From: Shewanella eurypsychrophilus
GTDB lineage: Bacteria > Pseudomonadota > Gammaproteobacteria > Enterobacterales > Shewanellaceae
DNA: 64,000 nucleotides
Direction: 5' to 3'
NCBI RefSeq assembly: GCF_007004545.3
Contig: NZ_CP045503.2
Span: 3,752,102 to 3,816,101, forward strand
Position numbers and translations under genes: made by a program. A model generated the notes under the pieces. It was not told where the DNA came from, made no database searches, and saw nothing but the letters and a program-made list of their open reading frames with translations. Shown in pieces: positions 19,860 through 30,034 of the stretch; position 1 is the stretch's first letter; each line of letters opens with the position of its first letter.

Positions 19860-19929
19860 AATTTTTTTCCTTTCAATGCCAGTCCAATGCCCATAGCAAT
19901 TCAGGCTTTGATACATTTCTCATATATAT

Positions 19930-19956
19930 GTAACGGCTTGGTTGCGGATAACTTTA
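19930..19956 (-). promoter_or_regulatory. Sigma-28 promoter of flagellin 2
   Basis: The minus strand reads TAAAGTTA, N11, GCCGTTAC. The spacing is exact and the site is about 70 bases before the MAITV start. Confidence 0.85.
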
Positions 19957-20101
19957 GTAAAATGTTTGCATTAACAAAATAAAAACAACACGCCACAGCT
20001 TAAGCCTACAGATCAGCCGCTTATAGGCCCTTAGTTGCAAGGAAACCCTCACAAGCCAGTTAGTTCAATGTAAAATAATGATTTTAAGAATCCGAATGAA
20101 T

Positions 20102-20138
20102 AAAAAACAAGCCAGCACATAAATAATTGCACTGGCTT
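20102..20138 (-). terminator. Intrinsic terminator of flagellin 3
   Basis: A stem AAGCCAG/CTGGCTT is followed by GTTTTTTA on the minus strand, 7 bases after the stop codon. Confidence 0.72.
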
Positions 20139-20144
20139 AGGTTT

Positions 20145-20960
20145 TTACAGAAGTGATAGAGCGACTTGAGGAAGCTGGTTGGCTTGAGCCAACATCGCAG
20201 AACCCGTCTGCTGTAGTACCTGATTTTTGGTCATAGTAGATGTCTCTTTAGCAAAATCCACATCTACAATTCGACTTTTTGCATCTGCAACATTCGCCTG
20301 AGTATTTGCGCTGTTACTAATGTTGTGAGCAAGGCGATTTTGAACAGCACCTAAGGTCGAACGCTGACTATCAATCGTTGAAATAGCCGCATCAATAGCA
20401 ATAATACCACTAGATGCTGTACCATCTGTTGACAGCGCTATGGCGTTAACCACTAAGGTAGCTGCATCAGTTGCTAAAATCGAAATAGCGATATTCTCGC
20501 CACCTTGATGACCTACCTGAAAGTTCTTTGCGGTAAAACCACCGCTAAGCAGCTTCGTATCACCAAATGCTGTTGAGTTTGCAATAGCTGTTATCTCTAG
20601 CACAAGTTGATCGACTTCTGACTGTAACGCTGTACGGTCACTGGTAGAGTTTGCACCGTTCACAGCTTGCACAGCTAAGTCACGCATACGTTGCAACATA
20701 TTAGTCTGCTCTTGCATCGCACCTTCGGCAACTTGTGCGACTGATATCGCATCATTGCCGTTACGCATACCGACATCGAGGCCACGAACCTGACTATTTA
20801 AACGATTTGATATTGCCAGACCTGCAGCATCATCCTTTGCACTGTTGATTCTAAGGCCACTCGATAATCGCTCCATGGAAGTTGCTAAAGCATTACCAGA
20901 ACTATTTAAGTTTTTTTGGGCCTTCATCGAAGTGACATTTGTATTAACTGTAATTGCCAT
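20145..20960 (-). CDS. Flagellin 3 (271 residues)
   Basis: This longer-class flagellin has the usual core helices; the central section contains [29 protein letters not shown]. It differs from its paralogues at N89 (MRNGNDAIS instead of MRNANDAIS). It has its own sigma-28 promoter upstream and intrinsic terminator downstream, so it is a separate transcription unit. Confidence 0.95.
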   Translation of the reverse strand: MAITVNTNVTSMKAQKNLNSSGNALATSMERLSSGLRINSAKDDAAGLAISNRLNSQVRGLDVGMRNGNDAISVAQVAEGAMQEQTNMLQRMRDLAVQAVNGANSTSDRTALQSEVDQLVLEITAIANSTAFGDTKLLSGGFTAKNFQVGHQGGENIAISILATDAATLVVNAIALSTDGTASSGIIAIDAAISTIDSQRSTLGAVQNRLAHNISNSANTQANVADAKSRIVDVDFAKETSTMTKNQVLQQTGSAMLAQANQLPQVALSLL

Positions 20961-21025
20961 TATCGTTTCCTCTTTATCCTGCCAGTGCCAAAATCGCTAG
21001 GCAATGTCTATATCCTCTAGAGTAT

Positions 21026-21052
21026 CTAACGGCATCAGATGATATAGCTTTA
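21026..21052 (-). promoter_or_regulatory. Sigma-28 promoter of flagellin 3
   Basis: The minus strand reads TAAAGCTA, N11, GCCGTTAG, about 65 bases before the ATG. The remaining roughly 290 bases up to the terminator of flagellin 4 show nothing further that I can name. Confidence 0.82.
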
Positions 21053-21345
21053 GCATTTTCTGATCATTTATTAGCCTTTATTGTTAACGCCATGTAAATT
21101 CAGTGAGTTGCGCCAGTTTAATTGAGTAAGTGAGCATTCAGCGGAAATTAGAAATTCTATAGGCAGGGCTATATTTATTCCTGCAATATAGCCATTCGCC
21201 ACATCCGTGTAGCTATAAGGGCACTGAACTAATCGTTATTCTCGGCACAAGCTCCTGCGTTGATCTACCTCCTGAATCCATTCAGAGTAATTTTGGACTT
21301 TTTTATGAAATCAAGATGAATGATTGAGGGGAGGACGTATTTAAC

Positions 21346-21378
21346 AAAAAAAAGGCACTGAAAACTCAGTGCCTTTTT
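21346..21378 (-). terminator. Intrinsic terminator of flagellin 4
   Basis: A perfect 13-bp stem AAAAAGGCACTGA/TCAGTGCCTTTTT with an AAAC loop is followed by a T-run on the minus strand. It lies 16 bases past the stop codon. Confidence 0.9.
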
Positions 21379-21393
21379 CATCATAAACTCAAA

Positions 21394-22194
21394 TTATAAA
21401 AGCGATAATGCCACTTGAGGTAACTGATTAGCTTGTGCCAACATAGCTGAACCGGTCTGTTGTAACACTTGATTTTTAGTCATAGTTGAAGTTTCTTTAG
21501 CAAAATCGACATCGACAATTCGACTCTTCGCATCTGCAACGTTTGCTTGTGTATTTGCACTGTTACTGATGTTATGCGACAAACGGTTTTGAATTGCACC
21601 TAATGTCGATCTTTGAGAGTCAATGAGACCAATTGCCGTATCAATCAGTGCCGTAGTTGCAGCGCTAACAGCTAGACCAGCAACACCTAATGCAGTGGCA
21701 TCAGTATCAGTTACACTTACCGCAATATTTTCACCACCTTGATGACCCACTTGGAAGTTCTTAGCCGTAAAAGAACCATCCAGTAAATTAGTGTCACCAA
21801 ATGCAGTGGTATCTGCAATTGCTGTGATCTCTGTCGCTAACTGATCGTACTCAGCCTGTAGGGCAGCTATATCACTAGCTGAGTTTGCTCCGTTGACTGA
21901 CTGAACAGATAAATCACGCATACGCTGCAACATGTTAGTTTGCTCTTGCATTGCACCTTCTGCTATTTGAGCAACAGAAATTGCATCGTTAGCATTTCTC
22001 ATGCCAACATCAAGCCCCCTCACTTGGCTATTAAGTCGATTGGAGATAGCGAGACCTGCGGCATCATCTTTTGCACTATTGATGCGCAAACCACTCGATA
22101 AGCGCTCCATTGAGGTCGCGAGCGCATTCCCAGAGCTATTTAAGTTCTTTTGCGCCTTCATTGATGTCACGTTTGTATTTACCGTAATTGCCAT
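21394..22194 (-). CDS. Flagellin 4 (266 residues)
   Basis: This shorter-class flagellin has the [17 protein letters not shown] central pattern and the identical C-terminal core. The MAITV start is used, and AGGAA lies a few bases upstream. It is an independent transcription unit with a sigma-28 promoter and a strong intrinsic terminator. Compared with flagellin 2 the differences cluster in the exposed central 50 residues, as expected after duplication. Confidence 0.95.
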   Translation of the reverse strand: MAITVNTNVTSMKAQKNLNSSGNALATSMERLSSGLRINSAKDDAAGLAISNRLNSQVRGLDVGMRNANDAISVAQIAEGAMQEQTNMLQRMRDLSVQSVNGANSASDIAALQAEYDQLATEITAIADTTAFGDTNLLDGSFTAKNFQVGHQGGENIAVSVTDTDATALGVAGLAVSAATTALIDTAIGLIDSQRSTLGAIQNRLSHNISNSANTQANVADAKSRIVDVDFAKETSTMTKNQVLQQTGSAMLAQANQLPQVALSLL

Positions 22195-22251
22195 TGCATA
22201 TTCCTCGCTAACTAAAAGCTTAAGCACACTGCATACTTTCTCTATGGCTAT

Positions 22252-22278
22252 ATAACGGCCAAGATTAGAATTGCTTTA
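22252..22278 (-). promoter_or_regulatory. Sigma-28 promoter of flagellin 4
   Basis: The minus strand reads TAAAGCAA, N11, GCCGTTAT, about 58 bases upstream of the ATG. The rest of the gap up to the terminator of flagellin 5 shows no further feature. Confidence 0.83.
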
Positions 22279-22477
22279 GCATTTTATTGATCTTTATTTT
22301 ACATGGTTAACATGCTGGTCGCAGGTGTGACCTGCCCAATGTAAAATATTCAGTTGCTGTTGATACAATTAGGAGTCTTTCGATAGGTGTCTCTATGCGA
22401 CTGATAACGAGGGTTTAAGCGAGTGCTTAGTTAACACATATGCACAGAGGGGGGCAGGCTTATTGAGTAATCTATAA

Positions 22478-22508
22478 TAAAAAACCAGTTAAGCAAGTTA
22501 ACTGGTTT
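22478..22508 (-). terminator. Intrinsic terminator of flagellin 5
   Basis: An 11-bp stem AAACCAGTTAA/TTAACTGGTTT is followed by TTTTTT on the minus strand, 37 bases past the stop. Confidence 0.88.
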
Positions 22509-22545
22509 ATAGCATTTATTTTTAATTGAATCTTAAATCTTGGGT

Positions 22546-23346
22546 CTATAATAGCGATAACGCAACTTGAGGAAGTTGGTTAGCTTGTGCCAACATCGCT
22601 GAACCCGTCTGTTGCAGCACTTGGTTTTTAGTCATTTCAGAGGTTTCTTTGGCAAAATCCACATCAACAATACGGCTCTTGGCATCGGCCACGTTGGCTT
22701 GTGTATTTGCGCTGTTGCTGATGTTATGTGATAAACGGTTCTGAGTTGCACCCAGTGTTGATCTTTGATCATCAATAGTACTTATGGCGGTATCGATTAA
22801 TGCGGTTGTCGCCGCACCAACAGCTAAACCACCGACACCTAATGCTGTAGCATCGGTATCAGTCACACTAATAGAGATGTTTTCACCACCTTGGTGACCG
22901 ACCTGGAAATTTTTAGCGGTAAATGATCCATCCAATAACTTGGTATCACCAAATGCTGTGGTATCCGCAATTGCGGTAATTTCGGTAGCCAGCTCATCAT
23001 ATTCAGCTTGAAGTGCTGCGACATCACTCGAAGAGTTTGCACCGTTAACAGATTGAACAGAGAGATCACGCATACGCTGGAGCATGTTTGTCTGCTCTTG
23101 CATCGCGCCTTCGGAAATTTGTGCTACAGAGATAGCATCATTTGCGTTTCTCATACCGACTTCCAAGCCTCTGACCTGACTGTTTAGTCTGTTTGAAATA
23201 GCAAGACCTGCCGCATCATCTTTTGCACTGTTAATACGCAAACCACTAGACAGACGTTCCATGGAAGTTGCCAAAGCATTTCCTGAACTATTAAGGTTCT
23301 TCTGCGCTTTCATCGATGTAACGTTTGTATTTACCGTAATCGCCAT
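22546..23346 (-). CDS. Flagellin 5 (266 residues)
   Basis: This shorter-class flagellin has [17 protein letters not shown] and [16 protein letters not shown], with EV replacing the DV of flagellins 1-4. The same EV variant occurs in flagellin 6, hinting at local gene conversion between these neighbours. It also has TSEMTKNQ where the others have TSTMTKNQ or TATMTKNQ. It has its own sigma-28 promoter and terminator. Confidence 0.95.
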   Translation of the reverse strand: MAITVNTNVTSMKAQKNLNSSGNALATSMERLSSGLRINSAKDDAAGLAISNRLNSQVRGLEVGMRNANDAISVAQISEGAMQEQTNMLQRMRDLSVQSVNGANSSSDVAALQAEYDELATEITAIADTTAFGDTKLLDGSFTAKNFQVGHQGGENISISVTDTDATALGVGGLAVGAATTALIDTAISTIDDQRSTLGATQNRLSHNISNSANTQANVADAKSRIVDVDFAKETSEMTKNQVLQQTGSAMLAQANQLPQVALSLL

Positions 23347-23418
23347 GTTTAATTCCTCGTTTCCAGGCTCTACAACTTACCTGACTATTTTCAGGTAGGA
23401 CTGGTTTATTCAAAGTTA

Positions 23419-23445
23419 TTAACGGCAAGGAAGGAATTTACTTTA
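23419..23445 (-). promoter_or_regulatory. Sigma-28 promoter of flagellin 5
   Basis: The minus strand reads TAAAGTAA, N11, GCCGTTAA, about 73 bases before the ATG. It is one of the closest matches to the FliA consensus in the window. Confidence 0.87.
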
Positions 23446-23543
23446 GGACAAAAACAAAAATACTTTAAAAAATTATTATTTTAAATTCAATCGGTTAAAA
23501 AGGGTTACAAGTGTAAATAGAAGGTTGTAAAACTTAACAATAT

Positions 23544-23574
23544 AGCCCCATAGTAGCAGAGGCTACTATGGGCT
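23544..23574 (-). terminator. Hairpin after flagellin 6
   Basis: A 13-bp stem GCCCATAGTAGC/GCTACTATGGGC with one bulged C lies 21 bases beyond the stop. The T-run on the minus strand is poor, so termination may be partial. Confidence 0.6.
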
Positions 23575-23595
23575 GAGGAACTTGCTAATAACTTC

Positions 23596-24414
23596 TTAAC
23601 CTAGTAAAGATAAAGCAACTTGAGGTAATTGGTTTGCCTGGGCAAGCATAGAGCTACCTGTCTGTTGAAGAACCTGATTCTTGGTCATTGTCGCTGTTTC
23701 TTTAGCAAAATCCACATCAACAATACGACTCTTTGCATCTGCAACGTTTGCTTGAGTATTTGCACTGTTACTGATGTTATGTGATAAACGGTTCTGCACC
23801 GCACCAAGCGTAGATCGCTGAGCATCAATGGTTGTAATTGCCGCATCGATGGCAAGAATGGCTGATGAAGCAGTTGTATCAGAAGATAAAATTAATGCAT
23901 TCACACCCAATGTTGTTTCGTCTGTAGCTGTGATCGTGATAGAAATATTCTCACCACCTTGATGACCAACTTGGAAATTTTTAGCTGAAAATCCGCCACT
24001 TAAAAGTTTAGTATCACCAAATGCAGTTGAATTCGCAATTGCACCTAGCTCTAAAACTAATTGATCCACTTCGGCCTGAAGCGCAGCTTTATCACTAGTT
24101 GAGTTTGCACCGTTTACCGCTTGAATTGATAAATCTCGCATACGTTGCAGCATGTTGGTCTGCTCTTGCATCGCTCCTTCAGCAACTTGAGCAACCGAGA
24201 TGCCATCATTTGCGTTTCGCATACCCACTTCCAAGCCTCGAACTTGTGAATTCAAACGGTTAGATATCGCAAGTCCAGCAGCATCATCCTTAGCACTGTT
24301 AATGCGAAGTCCACTCGATAATCGCTCCATAGATGTAGCAAGCGCATTGCCTGAAGTGTTCAGATTTTTCTGAGCCTTCATAGAAGTAACGTTTGTATTA
24401 ACGGTAATAGCCAT
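23596..24414 (-). CDS. Flagellin 6 (272 residues)
   Basis: This longer-class flagellin has the usual core. It has one extra C-terminal Gly (ALSLLG), NTSGNAL in place of NSSGNAL, and [12 protein letters not shown]. It lies next to flgL and is the only one of the six without a recognisable sigma-28 promoter upstream of its MAITV start. It may therefore be made earlier or constitutively, as FlaA is in some Vibrio and Shewanella; that is inference. GAGG lies close before the ATG. Confidence 0.94.
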   Translation of the reverse strand: MAITVNTNVTSMKAQKNLNTSGNALATSMERLSSGLRINSAKDDAAGLAISNRLNSQVRGLEVGMRNANDGISVAQVAEGAMQEQTNMLQRMRDLSIQAVNGANSTSDKAALQAEVDQLVLELGAIANSTAFGDTKLLSGGFSAKNFQVGHQGGENISITITATDETTLGVNALILSSDTTASSAILAIDAAITTIDAQRSTLGAVQNRLSHNISNSANTQANVADAKSRIVDVDFAKETATMTKNQVLQQTGSSMLAQANQLPQVALSLLG

Positions 24415-24502
24415 CTTGATTTCCTCTTTCCAGTTGTACCGCCAAGGCATCAAGCCTGGCTATAATTAGTTAACTAAAGTTGTTATATATAGAGTTACTA
24501 CC

Positions 24503-25693
24503 TTATATATAATCAAATAGTGACGTGCTGCCGACCTTGCTAAATACACTCGATACCGCATTTAAAGCCAACTGCTGTTTCTCAAATTCAGTAATTGCAG
24601 AGGCATAATCCAGATCTTCTAACATGGACAATGCTGAGCTGTTGATCAGCTTTTCATCATCATGAGTCGAACTATAACTCTCTACACTTTTTAAATTGTT
24701 ACCCGCCATTCCTCTGGCGCTACTAATCTGTTTTATACCACTATCAACATTATTCAATATCTGTGCCAACTGAGCCATACCCTCTGGAGTATTCGTTCTA
24801 TTTGGGTCCTCAATTAAACTGATAGCACTGCTAATAGTGTCAAAAATACTGACTGTGGGTTGCTCTGTAATACTGAAGGAGTCACCTGCTACAGGAAGCC
24901 CATCTAGCTTGACTTCAATCCCATTGAAACTCACTGGATTTACAGGGTCGAAGCCCACTTCAGTTGTAACAAGAACATTACTAGAATCCCTGACTTCAAG
25001 ATCAGCTCCTACCATAGTAAAACTATATGTATCAGGTATATGGAGAGCAGGGTTTACAATTTTTGCACTATCAACTTTAAAGCCACCGACCTGAGATGGC
25101 AGATAATTGACACTATAATCTCCCATCCCATTAGCGGCATTCATAAATGCCGTATCACCTGGAACATTGGTGGCTAGGGTGACACCAGAAGCTACAACCG
25201 TCTCTCGACTTCCATTGTCTCCGCCATACACAATCTGCCCAGCAGCATCAAAAGCAAACGGCATGGTATCCGTACTAAATCCTGAGAACAGATAATTACC
25301 TGACTCATCTTTAGTGTTAGCTATTGCCAGCAACTCTTCTAAGCTAGCCTTCATCTCATCGGCAACCATTTGCCGGTCATTGTCAGTCAAGCTACCATTT
25401 ACTGCACGCATGACTTGCTCTCTTACTGAGCCCACCAAAGTTTCAGCATTACCTAAATGGCTTTCAGAATTGGCTAATCTTCCTGTCGCATAATCTATAT
25501 TCTTTAAAAATTGATTAACTAAGGCATTTTTTTGATTTAGGTTATCTATACCAAGAGCTGCAACAGGATCATCACCTGCTGTATTAACCTTCTTACCACT
25601 GGATAGCTGATCGAGTATTTTGCTCGTTGAAGATTGTTTATCCAGAACACTTGTGATGCTTTGATTGAACATTTGAGCAGTTGAAATTCTCAT
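24503..25693 (-). CDS. flgL: Hook-filament junction protein FlgL
   Basis: The 396-residue protein has flagellin-like termini: MRISTAQMFNQSITSVLDKQS at the N-terminus, and a C-terminal helix (LEDLDYASAITEFEKQQLALNAV). FlgL is the second junction protein, placed between FlgK and the filament. It follows flgK by 11 bases and is immediately upstream of the flagellin array. The length is in the usual range for polar systems. Confidence 0.95.
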   Translation of the reverse strand: MRISTAQMFNQSITSVLDKQSSTSKILDQLSSGKKVNTAGDDPVAALGIDNLNQKNALVNQFLKNIDYATGRLANSESHLGNAETLVGSVREQVMRAVNGSLTDNDRQMVADEMKASLEELLAIANTKDESGNYLFSGFSTDTMPFAFDAAGQIVYGGDNGSRETVVASGVTLATNVPGDTAFMNAANGMGDYSVNYLPSQVGGFKVDSAKIVNPALHIPDTYSFTMVGADLEVRDSSNVLVTTEVGFDPVNPVSFNGIEVKLDGLPVAGDSFSITEQPTVSIFDTISSAISLIEDPNRTNTPEGMAQLAQILNNVDSGIKQISSARGMAGNNLKSVESYSSTHDDEKLINSSALSMLEDLDYASAITEFEKQQLALNAVSSVFSKVGSTSLFDYI

Positions 25694-25704
25694 ATCAACC
25701 TCCT

Positions 25705-27621
25705 TTATCTAACCGCGTTAAATAACGTGTCGAAGATTTCATTAGCTGTGGTCATTATCCGCGCCGACGCTTGATAGGCTTGCTGAAAACGTATTAAATT
25801 TGCCGCTTCTTCATCGAGGTTAACCCCTGACTCGCTCTGCACTCGGCTATAGGCTTGTGAATAAACAGCATCTGCAGAGCCTACGGCTATTGCAGCTGCT
25901 TTTGCCTTACCACCGATTGATAGTTTTGTACCTTCATAGACGTCCGTTAAGGTTGAACCACCACTGTTCATCAGCTTGGACTCATTGAGCTGTGCCATGG
26001 CGACTGCATTTGTGTTGTCTCCTGGCGCAAATGAGAGATCAAAAGTGAATCTGTCGGTTGCACCTGCTGTACTAGTAACATCGAAGGTAAAACCATGTGC
26101 GCTGATTGAAGGCGGGACGTATGCTGCTGGAGCACCGAGCGATGCACCATTAACATCAAACACTTCAAACATGCTTGTGGTGGTATTGATCTCAAACGTG
26201 AGTTCTGAGCCTGTAAGTGGGAAATTTGCATCTGTGCGGTCATCGATACTCACCATCTCAATACTGGTGTTGCCTGAATTAGCGGCATCGGCTGTGATCT
26301 TCGGCGCCGCAGCTGCAATACCTTTTGCATCCGTCATTGCGACTGCGATACTTGCCGCGGCACCTGAAGAGGGTCTTATTTCAAACTTATCTCCATCGGC
26401 TAACAGACCCGAATCGATATGTATAGAGAAACCATTAGCCCCATCAAGCTGGGTGCCATTTAAGGTTAACGGGGTGACAGCGCCTGTGACTCCGTCTGTT
26501 AACTCATAAGTAGCCGGCGCCGTATATTTCAGCTCAAAACTATTGCCCGACAAAAGGCCGACATCATCAATGTTGACCCTTAAATTTGCTGTGCCTGTGT
26601 TAGCACTATCAGCACCTACACGACCAACAGACATGGTCGGATCGTTGATATCTTTGAAGATGTTTTGTCCCATCTCACCATTCAGATCGAAACCTTCCGA
26701 GTTCGCCTGATTAAATGCATCTGCCACACCTAAGGCTAGTTGACTGACTTCAAGCTCTGCCGGCACTAAAGTATCTGCTCTAAATTCAAATAGAGCACCT
26801 ATCTGTCCGCCTAATTTAGTGGCATCAATGGTCTGGCTTTGATTACCGACCATAGCAATGAGCTGAATCTCTTCAGGATAAGGATCACCAGCCATTGTCC
26901 CCACTGACATAGATATCTCGCCAGAGACAAGCATCACAGAGCCCCCGAGCATGATGCTCTTAGCCCCCGTATCTAAAGGGATCACATTAACTTGGGCATA
27001 TTGACTCAGCTCTTGGATCAACGCATCTTGCTGATCGAGTAGTTGGGCATCTTGCCCTTGAGACTTCATCAGTTCTTGGTTGATATGGCCAAGTTCTTTG
27101 CTTATCTCATTAATTCTGTCGGTGATCCCGCCTATCTGGTCATTAGTTTGTTGCATCTGTCCATCAAGATGAGACTGCATCTGATTTAAACTCTTAGCGA
27201 GCTGATCTGCTGTCCCTAAGAGTGAACCGCGGATCCCCATATCATCAGGCAGATCGGCTAAGTTATTTAATCCTGCAAAAAAGTCGTTAAGTCCCTGTGG
27301 GATAGACTTACCAATTTGTGAAAATAGCTGATCCATTTCATTCATTTTGGTTTGGGTAGTTTGTGCTTCGCTAACAGCAGTTTGTCCAATTCTCAGCTCA
27401 CGAGCGGCGTAATCGTTATAGATCCGCTTAACATCTGATATATAGGTACCAGCGCCATAGAACTCACTCCCTATACGCTGTGACTCTACACTGGACTGCT
27501 CGGCAACTTGCCTGTGATACCCTTGGGTATTGGCATTAGCGATATTGTTACTGGTAACGGCTAACTGCGATTGCGAGGCTAACACGCCAGTTCGTGCAAT
27601 ATTGAGAAGATCCATAGACAT
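25705..27621 (-). CDS. flgK: Hook-associated protein FlgK
   Basis: The 638-residue protein has the rod/hook N-terminal motif (LLNIARTGVLASQSQLAVTSNNIANANTQGYHRQ) and the C-terminal FlgK motif (GVNLDEEAANLIRFQQAYQASARIM). FlgK is the first junction protein on the hook. The central part is long, with Ser/Thr/Ala-rich beta domains (about residues 330-560), as in Vibrio and Shewanella FlgK. GAGGG is 8 bases before the ATG. I see no promoter of the flagellar types in the 70-base gap to flgJ, so it is probably read from the flgJ promoter. Confidence 0.95.
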   Translation of the reverse strand: MSMDLLNIARTGVLASQSQLAVTSNNIANANTQGYHRQVAEQSSVESQRIGSEFYGAGTYISDVKRIYNDYAARELRIGQTAVSEAQTTQTKMNEMDQLFSQIGKSIPQGLNDFFAGLNNLADLPDDMGIRGSLLGTADQLAKSLNQMQSHLDGQMQQTNDQIGGITDRINEISKELGHINQELMKSQGQDAQLLDQQDALIQELSQYAQVNVIPLDTGAKSIMLGGSVMLVSGEISMSVGTMAGDPYPEEIQLIAMVGNQSQTIDATKLGGQIGALFEFRADTLVPAELEVSQLALGVADAFNQANSEGFDLNGEMGQNIFKDINDPTMSVGRVGADSANTGTANLRVNIDDVGLLSGNSFELKYTAPATYELTDGVTGAVTPLTLNGTQLDGANGFSIHIDSGLLADGDKFEIRPSSGAAASIAVAMTDAKGIAAAAPKITADAANSGNTSIEMVSIDDRTDANFPLTGSELTFEINTTTSMFEVFDVNGASLGAPAAYVPPSISAHGFTFDVTSTAGATDRFTFDLSFAPGDNTNAVAMAQLNESKLMNSGGSTLTDVYEGTKLSIGGKAKAAAIAVGSADAVYSQAYSRVQSESGVNLDEEAANLIRFQQAYQASARIMTTANEIFDTLFNAVR

Positions 27622-27694
27622 TACAAATACCCTCTATCTACTTCAGTTGCACCGATGAGCACAGCTGATAACGTTACTTTTGCATCGATAAAAA

Positions 27695-28699
27695 TCATTG
27701 TGTGGACCCCATAGAAGGCACACTTATCACCGGACTTATCGATTTCATCACCTTGATCACTTTATCGGCATAATTAGGATCAGTTGCATAGCCAGCATCC
27801 TGTAGCGCTTGGATAAACTCATTAGGGTTCGCCGCTTTCTTCATCGCCTCTTGATACCTTGGCCCGTCGGAGATAAAACTGACAAAATCATCAAAGCTCT
27901 GTTTGATATCCTCATAAACACGGAAATCTGCTTTTTGCTGCACGGCCACACCTTGCTCAAACTCGAGTGAGCTAACCAGCGCCTTGTCTCCCTGCCAACG
28001 TTGATCGGCCTTAATATTAAAAAGATTATTGCTAGATTGACCACCAGCAGCTTTAATCATTTTTTGTCCCCAGCCTGTTTCAAGGGCTGATTGTGCTATC
28101 AAGACTTCAGGCTGTGTGCCTAAAGCATGAGCTGCCTTTTCTGCGTGGGGATAGAGCTTGTTGATAAAGTCATCTTTATCGGTGAACGTCACTTCCGATT
28201 GCCTCACTTCAGACGGCAAACTCTTGCCAGTCAAAATATTGTCAATCTTAGAAGCGATGTGAGTGTCTTGGCTGCCAGTAATTGACTCTTCCTTTACTGG
28301 CTGGATAGCACTTTGCATTACTCGGTCTTTGGCAAAAGAGTGAGATGATTGCATGTTCCCACGCAGCACTGATGCGGGTGTCACATCACTCGTGCCTGGA
28401 GAAAGTTGTTGAACCATCAAGTCGGCGAGACCTAGCATGCCCTTATCTGATAAGTTGACTGACATCTGCTGGTCATGCATCTGTTCATAAAACTTAGTGT
28501 ATTCACTGTTCATCGGGCTATCTGATTCAAAGACGGCATTGGCATCACGCATACTTTTCATCAACATTTGCACAAAAATGCCTTCAAACTGCTGGGCAAC
28601 TTCTCTTAAAGCCCCCTTGTCATCTTTTTGGGCCTTAGCCCTCAATGAATCGAGACCTCCGATATCCAAAAAGTGAGATGAGTTTGATAGCTTTTCCAT
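27695..28699 (-). CDS. flgJ: Rod scaffold and peptidoglycan hydrolase FlgJ
   Basis: The protein is about 334 residues. An N-terminal rod-cap domain (about residues 30-90, FEGIFVQMLMKSMRDANAVF) is followed by a C-terminal glucosaminidase-family domain (LIAQSALETGWGQKMI). This dual FlgJ opens the peptidoglycan for the rod. I prefer the ATG giving MEKLSNSSHF: an upstream TTG would leave a leader of only about 14 bases from the sigma-54 promoter and has no ribosome site. Confidence 0.93.
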   Translation of the reverse strand: MEKLSNSSHFLDIGGLDSLRAKAQKDDKGALREVAQQFEGIFVQMLMKSMRDANAVFESDSPMNSEYTKFYEQMHDQQMSVNLSDKGMLGLADLMVQQLSPGTSDVTPASVLRGNMQSSHSFAKDRVMQSAIQPVKEESITGSQDTHIASKIDNILTGKSLPSEVRQSEVTFTDKDDFINKLYPHAEKAAHALGTQPEVLIAQSALETGWGQKMIKAAGGQSSNNLFNIKADQRWQGDKALVSSLEFEQGVAVQQKADFRVYEDIKQSFDDFVSFISDGPRYQEAMKKAANPNEFIQALQDAGYATDPNYADKVIKVMKSISPVISVPSMGSTQ

Positions 28700-28747
28700 A
28701 AATGTTTCCAGAAATTCCGACAATATTCAGACGATGTTATTTATTAA

Positions 28748-28764
28748 TGCAAACTGCGCACCAA
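28748..28764 (-). promoter_or_regulatory. Sigma-54 promoter of flgJ
   Basis: The minus strand reads TTGGTGCGCAGTTTGCA, with exact GG-N10-GC spacing. It suggests that flgJKL forms a separate unit from flgFGHI, consistent with the terminator between flgI and flgJ. Confidence 0.75.
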
Positions 28765-28843
28765 GTTTAAAAAAAAATAGAAGTTGTTAAAAGCTTGAAG
28801 TAATACCAACCGGTATAAATGGTATGAAATTTCAGCTAACACC

Positions 28844-28883
28844 AAATAAAAAGGGAGCATTAGTAAAATACTAAGCTCCCTTT
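28844..28883 (-). terminator. Intrinsic terminator of flgI
   Basis: A stem of about 15 bp (AAAGGGAGC plus TTAGTA, one bulged A) is followed by TTTTTATTT on the minus strand, 20 bases past the flgI stop. Confidence 0.9.
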
Positions 28884-28902
28884 AAGCGTTAAACTATATG
28901 TG

Positions 28903-29994
28903 TTAAATAATGATCAATTCACCATGAAGTGCACCAGCCACTTTCAATGCTTCTAATATGGCAAGTACATCCGACGGTGCGGCCCCCACTAGGTTTACCG
29001 CTCGAACCAGCTCATCTAGCGTCGTTCCAGGGTTAAACATAAACATGCGGCTATCTTCCTCTAACACATCGATAGTGCTGTCAGTCGTCACCACAGTTTC
29101 ACCACCGGTTAATGGGTTAGGCTGAGAAACTTGTGTAGCTTCAGCAATAGTCACTGTTAGTCCACCATGTGTTACTGCCGCAGGCAGTAAACGCACATCT
29201 TTGCCGACAACTATGGTGCCAGTGCGTGAGTTGACAATGACTTTGGCAGAACCTGATGCTGGCTCTACTTGAATATTCTCTAAAGTTGCCAAAAATGACA
29301 CTCGCTGTGACACATCCCTTGGTGCACTGACCTGAACAGAAGCGGCATCTAAGGGTCTCGCCATCCCAGGACCCAGCAACTCATTAATCGCATCGGCTAA
29401 ACGTTTAGCCGTTGAAAAGTCAGCGCGACGTAAGTTGAATGTCAAATAATCCCCCGTTGAAAATGGGGTGGCCACAGTGCGTTCAACAATAGCGCCATTT
29501 GGAATTCGACCTACAGTAGGCGTATTTTGAATGACTTTTGAACCGTCTAAACCCTCGGCGCTAAAACCACTGACCACCATGTTGCCCTGTGCAATTGCAT
29601 AAACATTACCATCGACTCCCTTTAAAAAGGTCTGTAGTAACGTTCCGCCACGTAGGCTTTTAGCTTCACCTAGGCTTGAAACAGTAATATCGAGTGTTTG
29701 ACCTGGCTTGATAAAAGGAGGCATATTGGCATTAACTGCAACCACTGCGATATTTTTAACCTTAGGTCTGACGTTATCAGGTAGGTTAATACCAAAATTC
29801 TTCAACATGGTTTTAAAGGTCTGCTCCGTGTAGCGGGTTTTCTCCCCGGTTCCAGGTAAACCAACCACTAAACCATAGCCAATAAGTTGATTCGAGCGCA
29901 CACCTTGAACATTTGCTATATCTTTTATCCTTTGTGCCTGGCTTGGACCGGTGACAAAAAACAGTAGTAAAAGATAGATAAATTTATATTTCAT
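28903..29994 (-). CDS. flgI: Flagellar P-ring protein FlgI
   Basis: The 363-residue protein has a signal peptide ([20 protein letters not shown]) and the FlgI core ([49 protein letters not shown]). It forms the bushing of the rod in the peptidoglycan layer. It is followed by a strong terminator, marking the end of the flgFGHI unit. Nothing unusual is seen. Confidence 0.97.
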   Translation of the reverse strand: MKYKFIYLLLLFFVTGPSQAQRIKDIANVQGVRSNQLIGYGLVVGLPGTGEKTRYTEQTFKTMLKNFGINLPDNVRPKVKNIAVVAVNANMPPFIKPGQTLDITVSSLGEAKSLRGGTLLQTFLKGVDGNVYAIAQGNMVVSGFSAEGLDGSKVIQNTPTVGRIPNGAIVERTVATPFSTGDYLTFNLRRADFSTAKRLADAINELLGPGMARPLDAASVQVSAPRDVSQRVSFLATLENIQVEPASGSAKVIVNSRTGTIVVGKDVRLLPAAVTHGGLTVTIAEATQVSQPNPLTGGETVVTTDSTIDVLEEDSRMFMFNPGTTLDELVRAVNLVGAAPSDVLAILEALKVAGALHGELIII

Positions 29995-30034
29995 AGTGTT
30001 AATTCCTTAATCACGACGAGGTTCCATGGCTGCC

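Noticed and set aside
24420..24440. TTGGCGGTACAACTGG as a sigma-54 promoter for flagellin 6
   Set aside because: The -12 position has GG instead of GC, and the site would leave almost no leader before the ribosome site.
25976..26509. 177-residue open frame on the plus strand inside flgK
   Set aside because: It is antisense to the FlgK middle region, with Ser/Ala/Val-rich composition produced by the opposite-strand codons; no start signal is seen.
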